From: Hydractinia symbiolongicarpus
Lineage: Eukaryota; Cnidaria; Hydrozoa; Anthoathecata; Hydractiniidae
Assembly (NCBI RefSeq): GCF_029227915.1
Contig: NC_079875.1
Coordinates: 3,784,001-3,844,000, forward strand
Direction of reading: 5' to 3'
Length of the DNA stretch: 60,000 nucleotides
Below the pieces are notes generated by a model. The model saw only the letters and a list, made by a program, of their open reading frames with translations, did not search any database and was not told the DNA's origin. Below, piece by piece: positions 13,601-27,100 of this stretch. Made by a program: the position numbers and the translations under genes. Position 1 is the first letter of the stretch; every line of letters starts with the position of its first letter.

Positions 13601-16600
13601 AAAGCCACCGATGCTTCCGGCAAAAGATGTCATTTATTTTCTGGTCCATGTACTTTAAAAGCTGTATTTTAAAATACGAAATCCGTGTTTTTTAATACGA
13701 AAAGAGAAGTGGTCAATTTTCCTAGAGAGTATCACTAATAATAAAAATAATAATACAACAATATATTTTTATTGACTATGTAATTGACTTTGTAATTGAG
13801 AACGCTGTTATTATCGCACCTATAATTATAATAACAACCCTGTTTTTTACTACTTCATGCTAACAGGCAGCTGATGCACAAAATAGCTATGCAGGCAGTA
13901 TGTACGGCAAGCTAAGAACTAGTGTGTATAAATAAATAGGGAATTTAACATGCATATAAATATTTTTCAAATAAAAATATACTTGTATGTTATTCAGTGT
14001 GTTATTGTTTTTAGGATTATAAAACATGCAGTTGAAGTAATCCAATTGGCTTGTACTGGTTGCACAGAGAATTCTAGTTATTTTCTTCTCAGCAATAAAT
14101 TAGGAATATTGGTGGATCTACTTGCATTTAGACTTTTGGTAGGTTATTATAACATAAAATTTTCAAACAAACAACATTTGTAAAGTAAGAAAAAAGTAAT
14201 TATTTTATTTGTTACTGCAGGATCGGAATTAAGAGTAAAACACAAATTCATAACAACAGAACAACAATTGGTATAACGTCTCAAAATAGTTTGCAAAGAA
14301 CGTTTCTTGATAATTTGAAAATATCAAAATTCATATCCTGTACTACTTAATATTATTGTAAGATATTTCTTTTACAGCCTTTGGAGAAGTGCAAATCTCA
14401 TGAAAACAAGGAAGAGGACACCATTGATGAGTGTGAAAAAAGTGTGACAGGAATGGAAGTAGTTAAAACTCAGTTGCAGATGCTGGAGCAAGATGATAAA
14501 TTGACTATTGTTATCATGAACACGATTTCTATGATTTTGCAAAGGTTTTACCCAAAATGGCCACAACAGAAAGAGAAAAATGATACTTCACAGGAATGTA
14601 GTCAAAGAGTCTTAGACATTGTCAGGTGAATAACTAAAAAAAAATATTCTGATAATAAGAAATGATTGGATGGAGTTTTTTTTGTGGATTTGACAAATAT
14701 AACAAAAATCAATTGGAGTACATTGGTGATATTTTCTGGCCAAAAATTATTTTAATACTTGCCAATGTTATTTATGCTTGGCTTGACTTGAAGGAACCAA
14801 TCAATCAATTAAAATTCAAGGCTGAAATAATTAACTATAAGACCAAGAAAAGTTTATGTTTTCCGTAATTCCACGCATTGTGATTGTTTATTTTATACTC
14901 AGAGCTGCCCATTTCTGTCAATTCGTTGTTAATGGTACGAAAGTAATGTTTAGTTAAGTTAAAGTATTTTTAGAGTATGGTTTCTGCTCCCATTTTAAAT
15001 GAAAAAAGTTCAAAACTGTGGCCAGTCCACTTTCCTTGGCCTAATTATTTAGCTAATGGAATTCATCATAATCCACTGATATCAAGAGTAATGTAATGCT
15101 AAGATGTTCACATTCATATTGGCAGTCTTTCTTGAAATCATATTTTTATCCCTGCCCGTCACAAAGCTTTGATTTAGTTCCAATTAAGTCTGTAATTACA
15201 ATAGAAATTCTGAACTGTTATAAAGATTATGTATATACTAGTGGTTAACCTGGTCGCCCGTCCTTTATATATCGCATTTCGTGTTTCCGTAATAGGGAAT
15301 AGGCATTCTTCAGTGTTCTTTTCTTGCACAGATTGTTTGCACTAAATTCCTAGCCTTGACTGTTGCTTTTAAAACCAAGCTTTATATCTTCAAAGAAAAG
15401 TGTTTTTAAGTAGGTTATGCTCTTTATATTAGTAATACAACATGTAAATTTTTTAAAGTAACTATAATGAAAATAGAGAAATTACTACCAGTTGATCTTT
15501 GATAGAGCTAGCCTTTTTATGCTAGAAATTTAACTTTTTACCTCCATTTTTTTTAGTTATGTTGTCTGTAATAACATCGTGGAGAAGTTAATCAACATTT
15601 ATTATCATCTGCAAGGACCCTTGGAAGACTTATCTTTATCCTCTACTTTGCAATCAATTCTTCAATTTTATCAACCACTAGTGACCTGCGTAGCAAGGTA
15701 ACTTACATTTTTGAAAATATTGCAATTTAATGAACCAACAATATCAAATTCTGTAATTTTTTTATTTAGGCTTGATTTGGTATTTATGGAAAAGAAAGAG
15801 GACTTGTCATTAATCTCTCAAACAATGAAAACATCAGAAGCATTTGGTAAGCATAAGCATAACATTCTAGTCCTTTGAGTGATTGTAAAGTTATATTTAA
15901 CAGACAATATCACAATATTGACTGTTGAATCGACTACACAACAAAATGTTTGAGACAAAGGCAGTTATTTCGTCAATTTTCAAATATGGGCAAAACACAT
16001 AGGGCAGGTGGACAGTGCTAGTCACATTTTTTAGCACTCCTGCACAACAAAATAATCCACATAGGGGCCACAAAAGTCCTGAAATTGGTGAACAATGGTA
16101 ATGCTTTTTTCAGCAACAATTACGAACATTTCAAGAGTTAGAAATAGCCTATTCAATTGAAATCTTTTCTCAACATATTATGGCCATGATTGTATCCTAT
16201 ATGACAAAATAAATACTGGGTCCTTATATTTATATAACTTCTCTTATGGAGTTTTATTAAAACTTTTTTTATTTTTTACCTTTTTCTATTTTTCTATTTT
16301 TTTAAAAAAAATTTGTAAACATAAAATAAAGTCAGCTTTGCAGTTAAAAACAGTTTAGGTAAGTCTGTTATGCGAATATAAACCAGTTTAGGTTCTCGTT
16401 AGTCATGTATTGGCAAATTGATTCTGATACTTTGTAATCACGTTTATAACTTCTTTGGAAATAATATCTATTGAAATTATTTGATGTCCAAATTTAAATC
16501 CTGATGTAAAGTTACCAAAACCTTTCGTGAAAAAGTTAAAATATGCAAGCCTAATATTAAAACTGGTTATTAAAAATATTGGAATTTTTATCAACAGGAA

Positions 16601-19600
16601 AGTAGGGTAATAATTTTAATTGTTAATTGTCTGGCTTGGAAATTTGTCAAGTCTAAGGATACGATTCATTGTCACTGCTTTTTGAATCTTACAGAATGAT
16701 GAAATTAATTTTTGTTAAGGTAAATTAGGTTTTGCAGAAATGATAAGGTATTGACAGTAAATATCATTTGTAAACCTTCAGTAATCCAAGTGAATTGATG
16801 AGCGAAAACATAAATAATATTTTTGTATCCTTACTTTAAAAAGTGGAATAAATAGTTGTGGTAAAGCGATTCATTGTTAATGTAACAGAAAGCTCATTTC
16901 TGCTAAAATTTAAGGATAAGTGGTAATAATGTTTATTTACATTTTCTATTTAGGACTAGTTGCTCTCATGTATTCATTGTTACATCAGGGAAGTTCTACA
17001 CGCATCTCACCTAGTCCCCTTCCATTGGCTGATTCTACAATGTTAACGTTAGTCTCAGCTCTAAAAGCTCTAAATGCACTTGCTCTATTGGATCTTCATG
17101 TTTTTCAAGTAAGAACTTGATTTCTTTATGAAAATCTTTGTGTGCCTGTGTGTTATTACATGAATTCACTTTATGGTGTTGAAAGCTTTTGGGAAAATGT
17201 TGGTTTTAATAGTCGTACGAAGCTCATTTATCCAGCTTTTGTAGCCATTTTAAACAGAATGTGGGCTACCAGTTTTTAGCTTGTGGTAGAATCCACAGAT
17301 TTGCTGGTCCTAAAATTTTTACCTGTCATAGATATTTTCTACATCAGTAATTTATGCATTTTTGCCCGCCTGCAGTAAAAACTAATAAAATTACTCTCTG
17401 GGGTATGAAGTCAAGCTTTGATGCAACCATTTTGGACAGATAGGCAATAGGTATTTGTGATATGCTGTCAAGATATGCTGCAAAAAAGTATAAATAATTA
17501 ATCTCGAAGTTTACATTTTTAGAGTACAGTTGTGTCCGAAGGAACATCTTTACAATACCGATCTGTTGTTAGCTACTTGTTAAGGTTGGTTACATTGTCG
17601 ACTTTAGGACCAATTATTTTTGGTGTAAAATTTAAAAATGTTTTGAAAATAATGAATTAATCGCATGACATTCTGTAACTTGAAATTTGGATACCTTATT
17701 GCGAGTCATTTCTCAATGTTAAAATTTTTTAAAGAGATACTACTCCACATTTTTTTTCAATGTGTCTCCTGCGATGTGCTGAGTGAGACAGTACTAAAAA
17801 CAGACGTACAAAAACTTTTTGGCTGGAGTGTTAAGATGCTTTTATTAATTGCCATTTCTTTGACTAAAAAACTGCTTAAAAAGTGATTATAAGCTGGTAC
17901 TTTTTACTTTTATAATAGACAAAAAATAAAATTACCACTTTTTGCACATGTCCTTTTTTATTTATTTTATTTACACTGTGTCTTATTCTAGAAACTTTAC
18001 TGTAATTTAGATATACATCAAACGAAAAGTGTGATGATCTGTTACATGAAGTTATATTAAGCATTGGTTACTTTACTTTGTTGAACAATGAAAATCAGGT
18101 AATTAAATATTTTAAAGTATTGTTAGGAAATTCTAATCAGGCCCCTAATCCCCTGGGAAATATGATTCTACTAGATGTCAAATTTTGAAGTTTGTTCACA
18201 ATTATAATCTATAATTATAGTTAATACTGGATCCTTGCAATTTGCCATTTGAAAAGAAGCATCTTTTAAAATGGCTAAAAAATTACCATGTCCCAATATT
18301 TAGTGGAGGGTTGTTAGTGTTTTATGTTGGTGTTGTAATTTATATATCTTAGTGTACCTTACGCAATGTTGTTGAATAATCAAGCTTTTTAAAAAAGATT
18401 AATACAGTGCAATTTGTTTTTAGATGTTTCTACAATTTGGACGCGCTCCTTCTCTCATACAACAACTATGTACATTACCGTTCGGTTATTTTAGTGATCC
18501 CAAGTAAGTTGTAGTTAAAAGAAATTATACGTTCTGAGAAAGCCAAAGTTGTTAAAAGAAATTATACGTGCTCAGTTGATTTATAGACACAATCAAAGGA
18601 CTTGCAACTTCTTGTGAGCTTTTGTTTATGACAATCTGTTTTTTTTTGTTTTTGATTTTTTTCATCTAAAGACTCTCTGCAGTGACTGCATGTTGACCAC
18701 AATCTTTTTCACATCTGTCCAACATTCGAAATAAAGCTGCGTTGTATGTGAATGAGCGACATTCTCAGTTATTATGGTGTAAAATTCTAACTGATTGTGA
18801 TTGTGAAAAAGGTTAAAAATTTTAAAGGAGTGCAGTTTGTGTTCCACAAAAAATGAAAAAGATAAAAAAACAAAGAGAATTCAGTATCTTCGGGTATTAA
18901 TTCAACTCCCCAAAGTGAACCATTCTTTATTTGTTTTTTTCTTTTTAGATTAAAATCAATTCTTTTTCCTACATTGATATCATGTTGTTTTAATAATAAT
19001 GAAAACAAAAAGATTGTTGCATTGGATGTTAATCCCACATTGCTTGCATTATATATCGAGGTTTGTTACTAACTAAGAGTTCTTTCATTAATTTACTTGT
19101 CTTTATCTTCACAATCATTTTTATTTGGATGTTAATCCCACATTGCTTGCATTATATATCGAGGTTTGTTACTAACTAAGAGTTCTTCCATTAATTTGCT
19201 TGTCTTTATCTACACAATCATTTTTATTTGGATGTTAATCCCACATTGCTTGCATTATATATCGAGGTTTGTTACTAACTAAGAGTTCTTCCATTAATTT
19301 ACTTGTCTGTATCTACACAATCATTTTTATTTGGATGTTAATCCCACATTGCTTGCATTATATATCGAGGTTTGTTACTAACTAAGAGTTCTTCCATTAA
19401 TTTCCTTGTCTGTATCTACACAATCATTTTTATTTGGATGTTAATCCCACATTGCTTGCATTATATATCGAGGTTTGTTACTAACTAAGAGTTCTTCCAT
19501 TAATTTACTTGTCTTTATCTACACAATCATTTTTATTTGGATGTTAATCCCACATTGCTTGCATTATATATCGAGGTTTGTTACTAACTAAGAGTTCTTC

Positions 19601-20235
19601 CATTAATTTGCTTGTCTTTATCTTCACAATCATTTTTATTTGGATGTTAATCCCACATTGCTTGCATTATATATCGAGGGTTGTTACTAACTAGAGTTCT
19701 TCCATTAATTTGCTTGTCTTTATTTACACAATCATTTTTATTTGATTTCAGGAGAAGATGAAAGAGAAAAGCAAGCCTAGTAAGATCTTTTCTTTAAAAT
19801 TTATTATCACATTATTTTTCTACTTTTTTAGCAGTCTTTTGAATTTTAAGGCATTGCTCACTCTTGTTTTTGTGTCGTCAATGGTTACAATCTTTTTTGT
19901 CTAATTAAGTGACATCTTTTCCAGCATGGGGTTATCCTTTGTTTGCGGTACCCAGGTTATGGAAAAGAAGTCAGATTTATGGGCAACTTAGAAAAAACAA
20001 TCACTTCGAACCATTATGAGAAAGATTTATTGCACACTCGAATCCATCTCGCACATACCTTCTCAAATATTATTATTTTTAGCTGCCATTTTGTTATATA
20101 TTTTACTTTTGTACTGAAATCCAACTTTTTTATATTTTAGTTGAAAGTATGGATCAGCACGCCTCCTTGGATTTGCGATTTCCTCGCTCAATGTGGGATG
20201 AAGTTCGAAATTATTTCATGGAAGTGGAAAGCTAG
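4649..20235 (+). CDS. SCAPER: S phase cyclin A-associated protein in the ER (SCAPER)
   Basis: Orthologue of SCAPER, known as a cyclin A-binding, ER-associated protein and as the adaptor that recruits CCR4-NOT to tubulin mRNA with TTC5. Exons: 4649-4681, 4845-4956, 5057-5493, 5581-5675, 6599-7265, 7445-7618, 7693-7908, 8256-8327, 8445-8585, 8729-8800, 9090-9119, 9547-9600, 9908-9979, 10053-10123, 10762-10843, 11222-11281, 11432-11524, 11661-11756, 11985-12112, 12210-12269, 12352-12478, 12564-12685, 14015-14138, 14378-14625, 15557-15697, 15770-15846, 16954-17108, 17523-17584, 18011-18098, 18424-18503, 18949-19060, 19752-19779, 20141-20235. Phase is kept throughout, giving about 1407 aa (human about 1400). 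Visible parts: SCAPER N-terminal block LRARYWSYLFDNFHRAVDEI near residue 163, SLAWEV near 230, a long Glu/Lys/Arg coiled coil at about 580-800, a C2H2 finger (C821, C824, H837, H843), a helical C-terminal half, and a closing LDLRFPRSMWDE. An AT-hook-like RRGRKPKR lies near residue 55. Exon 1 (11 codons) is the least certain part. Confidence 0.93.
12709..13735. mobile_element. Inverted-repeat element in SCAPER intron 22
   Basis: The left end reads GTGATGCTCTCTAGGAAAAT. The right end, on the complement, reads GTGATACTCTCTAGGAAAAT. Each repeat continues for several more bases into the element. The 1-kb interior has three or four degraded copies of a roughly 60-bp unit containing GAGAAAACGTCC (13230-13410) and a smaller repeat around AAAAAAAGTATGAAACGATTT (13025-13080). 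There is no coding capacity. The target duplication is not clear; TA is possible. It sits wholly inside an intron. Confidence 0.65.
15911..16340. repeat. Dispersed repeat, copy A (SCAPER intron)
   Basis: Shares diverged but collinear words with 26357-26640 in an ALDH7A1 intron: ACAATATTG, GACAAAGGCA, TCAAATATGG, GGGCA, AATAATCCAC and AAAATAAAGTCAGC, in the same order and orientation. This suggests two old copies of one interspersed element. No open frame or terminal repeat was found. Confidence 0.5.
19024..19743 (+). repeat. Seven tandem copies of a 103-bp exon-end/intron unit
   Basis: The motif GGATGTTAATCCCAC recurs at 19024, 19127, 19230, 19333, 19436, 19539 and 19642, a strict 103-bp period with few substitutions. 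Copy 1 overlaps the last 37 bases of SCAPER exon 31 (ending 19060) together with its 5' splice site GAG|GTTTGT. Every later copy therefore carries the same exon tail and donor inside the intron, without an acceptor of its own. Reading past the first donor meets TAA almost at once. The array ends just before the exon-32 acceptor (19751). The last copy is slightly altered (GAGGGTTGTT). Confidence 0.9.
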
Positions 20236-21175
20236 CACATGTGTTATCTAGTTTTTAAATTTGTTATTCATTTTGTGTTGAATTGTAAAGAGTATTTTAT
20301 TCTTGAATTATCTTGACTTGGATATTCATATCATACTTCTTCGTTGACACGTTTTTGCATCGCAGCTTAAAACTTGTCCCTATTGGAAATGCAAGTGGAA
20401 AATAGTATAAAGGTTCTGTTTTTGCAGATTGTTAAATGTTTCTTAAGTCCTATCTATTGCTGTTCTGGAATGTTTCCATTCCCCTGTTGTTGAAAATTTA
20501 CCAGTCTATTATTGTGTTGAGATGACCTGTTGTTTACTATGGACAAGATTATCTCTTTACGATTCGAAAACTTAAATATTATAAGAGATGTTTTTTATTA
20601 ATATTATTTATTGTACAATATTGTTGTTATTATTATTTGTAGATATATTGTTTATTGTAATACTTTATTAAGATTTTTATGTTATCTTAAGAAAATATTA
20701 TATAAATATGCAACTTTCAATTTTTTTGATATACAGCTAGTAAATACATGACAAGTGGAATCTGAGATAAACTTAAATGCCTACAAAAAGATTTTGTTAT
20801 ATTCTTTTACTTTTTTAAAAACAATTTTTATAGTATGTAAGGTGGTTTATCACTGCCTACTAAAGTATACTCCCTGAACAGTCTACTAACCAAGAAATGC
20901 TCCCTGAACAGTCTACTAACCAAAAAATGATAAATGGTTAAAAATAATGGCCAGTGAACAAACAAAATAATATCTTGAAATATCTCCGAAATATATCTTA
21001 AACATTAAATTTTTGTTGTTTTAATCATTGCTCCATGTATAAAGGACTTGTAATCGCGTTAAACCTTGTTTTTAAATTTAACAAAAAACATAACTGATAA
21101 TAAATAAGTAGCATAATAATTTCTTCAATATAATTTCACCAATTAGCTAAATTTTTTTTAGAAAAGAATCTTAAA
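20236..21175. other. SCAPER 3' region and spacer before ALDH7A1
   Basis: AT-rich non-coding DNA holding the presumed SCAPER 3' UTR and any ALDH7A1 promoter. There is a short imperfect duplication of a CTCCCTGAACAGTCTACTAA block at 20870-20930. AATAAA occurs in a GATAATAAATAAGTAG context near 21098. A pyrimidine-rich stretch ending in TAG lies at 21150-21161, 14 bases before the ALDH7A1 ATG. Confidence 0.6.
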
Positions 21176-24100
21176 ATGTTGTGGCGTGCTTGCGGTAAAG
21201 CATGCGAATATCAAACATTCCGAAATTTTATACAGAGTAGATCAGCATCTGGATATCTCATTAATGATCCCAAATATTCATTTTTAAAAGATCTTGGCTT
21301 ACAAGAAGAAAATCTGGGTGTATACAATGGTACATGGAGTGGCTCTGGAGAGGTAGGTTTAAATTGATTTGTTTACGATATTGTTTTAAGATATGCATTA
21401 ATAAAGGAAGATCGGTTTTAATGTTGCACTGTGAAATAGTACAGACGAAGCGACTTTTACATTTCCTTGTGTGCTATGTTAATCTGTTTTCTATTTGTTT
21501 ACGATTTTGGTTTCCTAAATCCTAACAAACCCTGTTTAACGAACTGTAAACTAATCAAATCATTGGATTCAGTCAGTAATATTCTGTAAAAGTATTGAAA
21601 GAAACAAAATGCTGATTGTTGATTGTTTTGTGCGCAGTAGAGTAAAAAACTTTTTTAAAAAATGGAGGAGTTGAAGGGATGCAAATTTCTTGTTACAAAA
21701 ATACTCAAGTTTGGTGGAAATGATGATGCATATTTAGGATGCATATTTCCCATATTTAAATTAATGTTAAAAGGACAGCCCTATGTACAAGACAACAATT
21801 GAACATGTTAGAATGTTTTGCACATGCATATAAGGAGGCTCAAGATGTGTTCACTCAAATAATGGTAAAACTGTCTATTTTTAGGTTGTTGAGTCAACAA
21901 GTCCAATTAATAATCAAGTTATCGCTGCAGTCAAACAGGTAGATATAAGCGTTATTTTTATTCTGTTGAGTCAACAAACCTTGTAATGATAGATAATAAA
22001 ATGTTCTGTTGGGTATTTCGCTACAAAAATCATGCATAAAACAAACAATGTTTTTCTTACACAGGGCAACGTATCAGATTATGAAACAACAGCTCAACTT
22101 GCAACAGAGGCTTGGAAAATATGGAGAGAAGTAGGTATTACATACTGAAATATGACTTTATGTAGTTTGTTACATAACATAACTTATATGCATAAAACAT
22201 AACTTATATGCATAAAACATAACTTATATGCATAAAACTGAAATTATATGCATAAAACATAAATTATATGCATAAAACATAAGTTATATGCATAAAACAT
22301 AAATTATATGCATAAAACATAACTTATATGCATAAAACTGAAATTATATTCATAAAACATAAACTATATGCATAAAACATAAATTATATGCATAAAACAT
22401 AAATTATATGCATAGAACATAAATTATGTGCATAGAACATAAATTATATGCATAAAACATAAATTATATGTAGCAGTGTAAATGAATAAGTTAATCCTTG
22501 TTTGTGTCACTACGTGAATTGTTCATCTAGGTCCCTGCTCCAAAACGTGGTGAGATAGTACGACAGATTGGTGAACATTTGAGACAGAAATTAGTGCCAC
22601 TGGGACAACTGGTAGGTTTGATCACTTTTATTGAAGTTGTTTGCAGGAGTATAGAATGTTACTTTCTATACGAACGTGATGTTTATACATAGGTGAATAT
22701 TTATCATAGCACATCTGTATTTCATTCTCAACAGAGAATGCTTCACCCTGATCAGACCTCTGATCATGACGGGCGAGTATAATGCGTGTAAGTCATATTG
22801 TAGAAGAACTACTTTGTTCATCACTAACATACTGCCAAGCAGTAAGCGGGATTCGATCTGCGGTCCCCAGAACTGAATCCCGCTCACTGCCAGGCAGTAT
22901 GTTAGTGACGAACAAAGTAGTTCTTCTACAATGTGGTATTTATACTTGGTAATATTTCATTATGCATCCTTTGAATTTAAATGAAATTATAGGTTTTTCT
23001 AATTTGATACCTAAGTAGTTTACATAACATATTTCTGAGCTGCCCTAAAAACGCATTACTTTTGGGTTTTTTACAAACTTAAGGCAAAAAGAGTTGGAAA
23101 TAAATCCACACAAATATTTTATGCTAAATTAGCAGATATTAGTACGCACATAGTCGACCATTTTCCATAGCATGAGAAAGGTAATACGACTAGACTAATC
23201 TCACTCAGTTTGTCTACAAAATAGTGTGTACGGAGATTTTGTTAGCCGTCACCTGTATGCGTAATCCTGTAAAAATATTTCAGAAATGATATTACTGATT
23301 GCATTTAGACATCACTGGAAATGGGTAAAATCATCCCAGAAGGTATCGGAGAAGTTCAGGAATATGTTGATATTTGTGATTATGCTGTCGGCTTGTCAAG
23401 AATGCTTCCTGGAAGAATTATACCATCTGAGAGTAGGTATCAATGCCGTTGCCGCTCGATTGAAGCGCATTTGCCTTTCCAAACTTTATTCATTTTTTCT
23501 TTCCTCCTAAAATCTCTAAAAAATTCTAAATATTGGACAAAAATATGAGTTCTTCAAGCATTGTTTATTTTGAAACACATTGTGTGTGTGTGTGTGCTGA
23601 AATCTGTTTACTTTTTTGAGTAGCAACTTTTTGTTATTGGTGTTTAGGTGACAAAAAATTGAGCATTTGTTTATCTTACAACAGGACAGGTGAATTATAT
23701 TTTCTAACATGCTACCATTTCATTTTGTTACTAAAGGACCGAGCCACGCCTTGTTGGAACAGTGGAATCCACTTGGATTGATTGGTATCATCACAGCATT
23801 TAATTTTCCAGTAGCTCCTGCAGGATGGAACACAGCTATAAGTTTGGTTTGTGGTAACACACAAGTTTGGTATGTGCAATGTTGTTCCACATAACAACTC
23901 CGTAGTAGTTTTATACATTAAGGGAAGTGTTTGCGGAAGTAACATTTGCAGCGTTTGCTGCTATTAGAAAAAATTTCAAATGTTTTTTTCGTCAAAATGT
24001 TCCAGTTGAAAACCATATCTAACAATGTCGCTACTATTACACGCAATTCATATCGGAGTTAGATGAGAAATATTGGAGAAGGGAAATAGATTGTAGCGCA

Positions 24101-27100
24101 AAAACTTTCGATTTTGCAGAACCGCGATTTAGGGGTAAAGCTGAACCGCAAATGTTTTCACTAACCTTTAAGCACTGACTCGTAAACAACGTTAGATGAA
24201 ATGAATGTTTATCCTGAGGAAACTTAAGAATCCGCAAAGTTTTGGAAAAATATTAAACAAATGGTTTTCAAGCTAACAACTAAGCTAACAGGTCCTACAT
24301 TGGTACAGGATTGTAAATATTTCTGACGTAGTCAACCTGTAAAATTATAATTGTTAATAATAATCATAATAATAATAAAAAAAACAAAGATGTTGGCCAT
24401 CGTAGAAGTTAGTAATACATAACCTACTTTATTGTCTATCATAGGAAGGGTGCACCTACCACACCTTTGACTTCAGTAGCTGTCACGAAGTAAGTATAGC
24501 ATGTAACTCTCTTGAAGTAAAATTAATGTTCTTTGTGATACATTTATCAAGATGTGAACTTAATGTCTGGCATCTAGAATGACCCGGCAATTAATTCCGG
24601 AAAAAAGCGGAAATCCAGGTTCTTCCTAGAGTATTGTTTTTTCGAATTATGATTTAATCTGTTCGGTTTTAAAATGTTGTGTAAAATTATTTTCAACTAT
24701 TTGTAAATGATTGGAAATTTCGTTACAGTTTTCTGATTTCAGACAAGTGATTGTTATTTTTCAATCTAAATGTTTTAGTTGTATTTTAGAATCATGCAGG
24801 ATGTGTTTGAAGCCAATAATTTACCTGGTGCTATCTGTTCCCTCGTGCAAGGTGGAGCTGACGTTGGGTAAGAAGTGTATTCACAAAAACAATCACTTCC
24901 ACACAGTTCAATCGTAGTGTTGGTTGCAGTGGACATCATACAGACTTTCTATTTCACGTCACCACACGCCGACACACGGAAAATCACGACATTTTAACAA
25001 ACTTCTTGATTCGCGGCAGTAAATTTTTGGCCACATGGTTTCTCTTTAAATTGGATGAATATACCAAAAGTCTTGCTCTCATTTTCTTTATTTAACTGTT
25101 GTTTGTGTATTAAAGCATGCGATCGCGAAGCAAAATATAAATTGCCCACGTGAAACATAATGTGTGCTGACCTGAATCAGGCAAATGACATTTTGCCGAC
25201 GTTAAATAAATTGAACCAGAAAGGCTGTTTTTATAAAAATGTCTGAATTTCGACCATAATTTTTTTTAATGATTTGCTTTTCACTTTTTAATTTACGACA
25301 TTCATCTAAAAAATGATGAAAATGTGTTTGTGAGCAGCAAACTTTTTGTGCGGTTTTCTGATAATCATAGATTTGTCACACAGACAACAGCAGGCTGAAT
25401 TATAAACTTTTTCTTCAGTCCCGATATAAACATAGTATCTTTACTTTGTGAAACAAGATTTTCTTAACTGAACCAGTCGATTAGATTTGAAAGGGTAGCC
25501 TATAAAACCGAAAAAACCATATTCTCGATGAACTCAGTCGATTTAAATGTTCCTTGTAACGAATGTAGTTCACTGCAACATTGTTTTATTGTTTAGAAAG
25601 GCTATGGCAGACGACAAAGATGTCAAGTTACTTTCTTTTACTGGCAGTACGAAGGTGAGTGAAGTTTTTGGTGTATTTTAACTAGCACCCATCATTGTTT
25701 GAATGTGTTCTACCACACTGGATATCGCTGTGTGCACATATCTCAACATTTATCTGTTGAGATATGTGCACACATGCTTCTATATTACTGATCGTGTCAA
25801 GATATGCAATGTGTGGCTATTTTTGTGTATTTTATGGTCTGTTCACACTTGCATGTTTTCTTATGCTTAGATTGGTCATGTCGTCAAAATGCAAGTTCAT
25901 GAAAGGTTCGGTAAGGGTGTTTCTAATTCATTTTAGAACATTCATGGAATTTTGTGTTTGAAAAATACATGGGCTAACTGCATCCTTTTTTGATAGATTG
26001 AAAAATTTAACTTAGCTTTAACTGGTTTTAGGAAAATGTTTGCTTGAATTGGGTGGCAACAATGCAATTATCGGTATGGATTTTATTATTGGTATTATCG
26101 AAATAAATAAGAAGCAAAATTTGTTGTTACTAATTTTTGCCTTGCTTTTCTGAGAATTTCTTTACTGTATGAGCGAGACATCTTAAATATTTCTCTTCTT
26201 TAGGAATGGATGATGCTGATATTGATTTATTGGTACCCGCTACTCTGTTCGCGGCTGTGGGGACCGCTGGTCAGCGTTGTACCACGACACGTCGACTAGT
26301 AAGTCATCTGGTCCGCGATTTATACTTAATTATAAACTTTTATAAGCATAAGTATATCTACAATATTGGACAAAAACATTAAGACAAAGGCATTTTTTTT
26401 CTCATTCTTCAAATATGGACAAAAGCGTAAACAGTCAATGCTCTGCAGACGACGGAGTGCAAATCGCTACTTTTGCACACAGGTAGGGCAAGACAGATAG
26501 CGTTCTCTAACATGCCCGCACACCGTAATAATCCACGTCAGGTTTTATTCTTTAAGTCAACTCTGAACATTGCTAAGTGAATTTTGACAAGCTTAAAATG
26601 AGCGATCTTGTCTTGACTAAAATAAAGTCAGCATATTTTGAGGCTAAAAAATGAAAATAATTTTTTTTATATATAACAAAAAACCTGATCGAACAGCTGT
26701 AACTAAAGAAATTGATTTTCAGTATTTCGAAAATGTCATGTCCGTCTTTCTTCTTGACTATAAGTTAGTAGCATATGGGCTGATAATAATTTGTAGAGGT
26801 GAAATGAATAAAAATAAAGTAACACGTAAAAAGAAAATCGTGGTCAACGAATAATAATAATACCATAAGCATAAAACTGAAAAATTCACTATGCTTAAAA
26901 AAGGGGTATTTGACTTTTTTATGGGTGTAGAAATGATTGGTGAAACTTTGTTTGTAGTATAGTGTTGCTTTTTCACGTTAATAGCTGTTTGCTTAAATTT
27001 TTATTTTTTTTTGCTTATTTATCCTATACATTTTCATGTAGATTTTACATGAAGACATTCACGATCAAGTTTTGGAACGGCTAGTTAAAGCATACAAGCA

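Noticed and set aside
19024-19743. CRISPR-like array
   Set aside because: The units are contiguous 103-bp tandem copies without unique spacers, in an animal gene.
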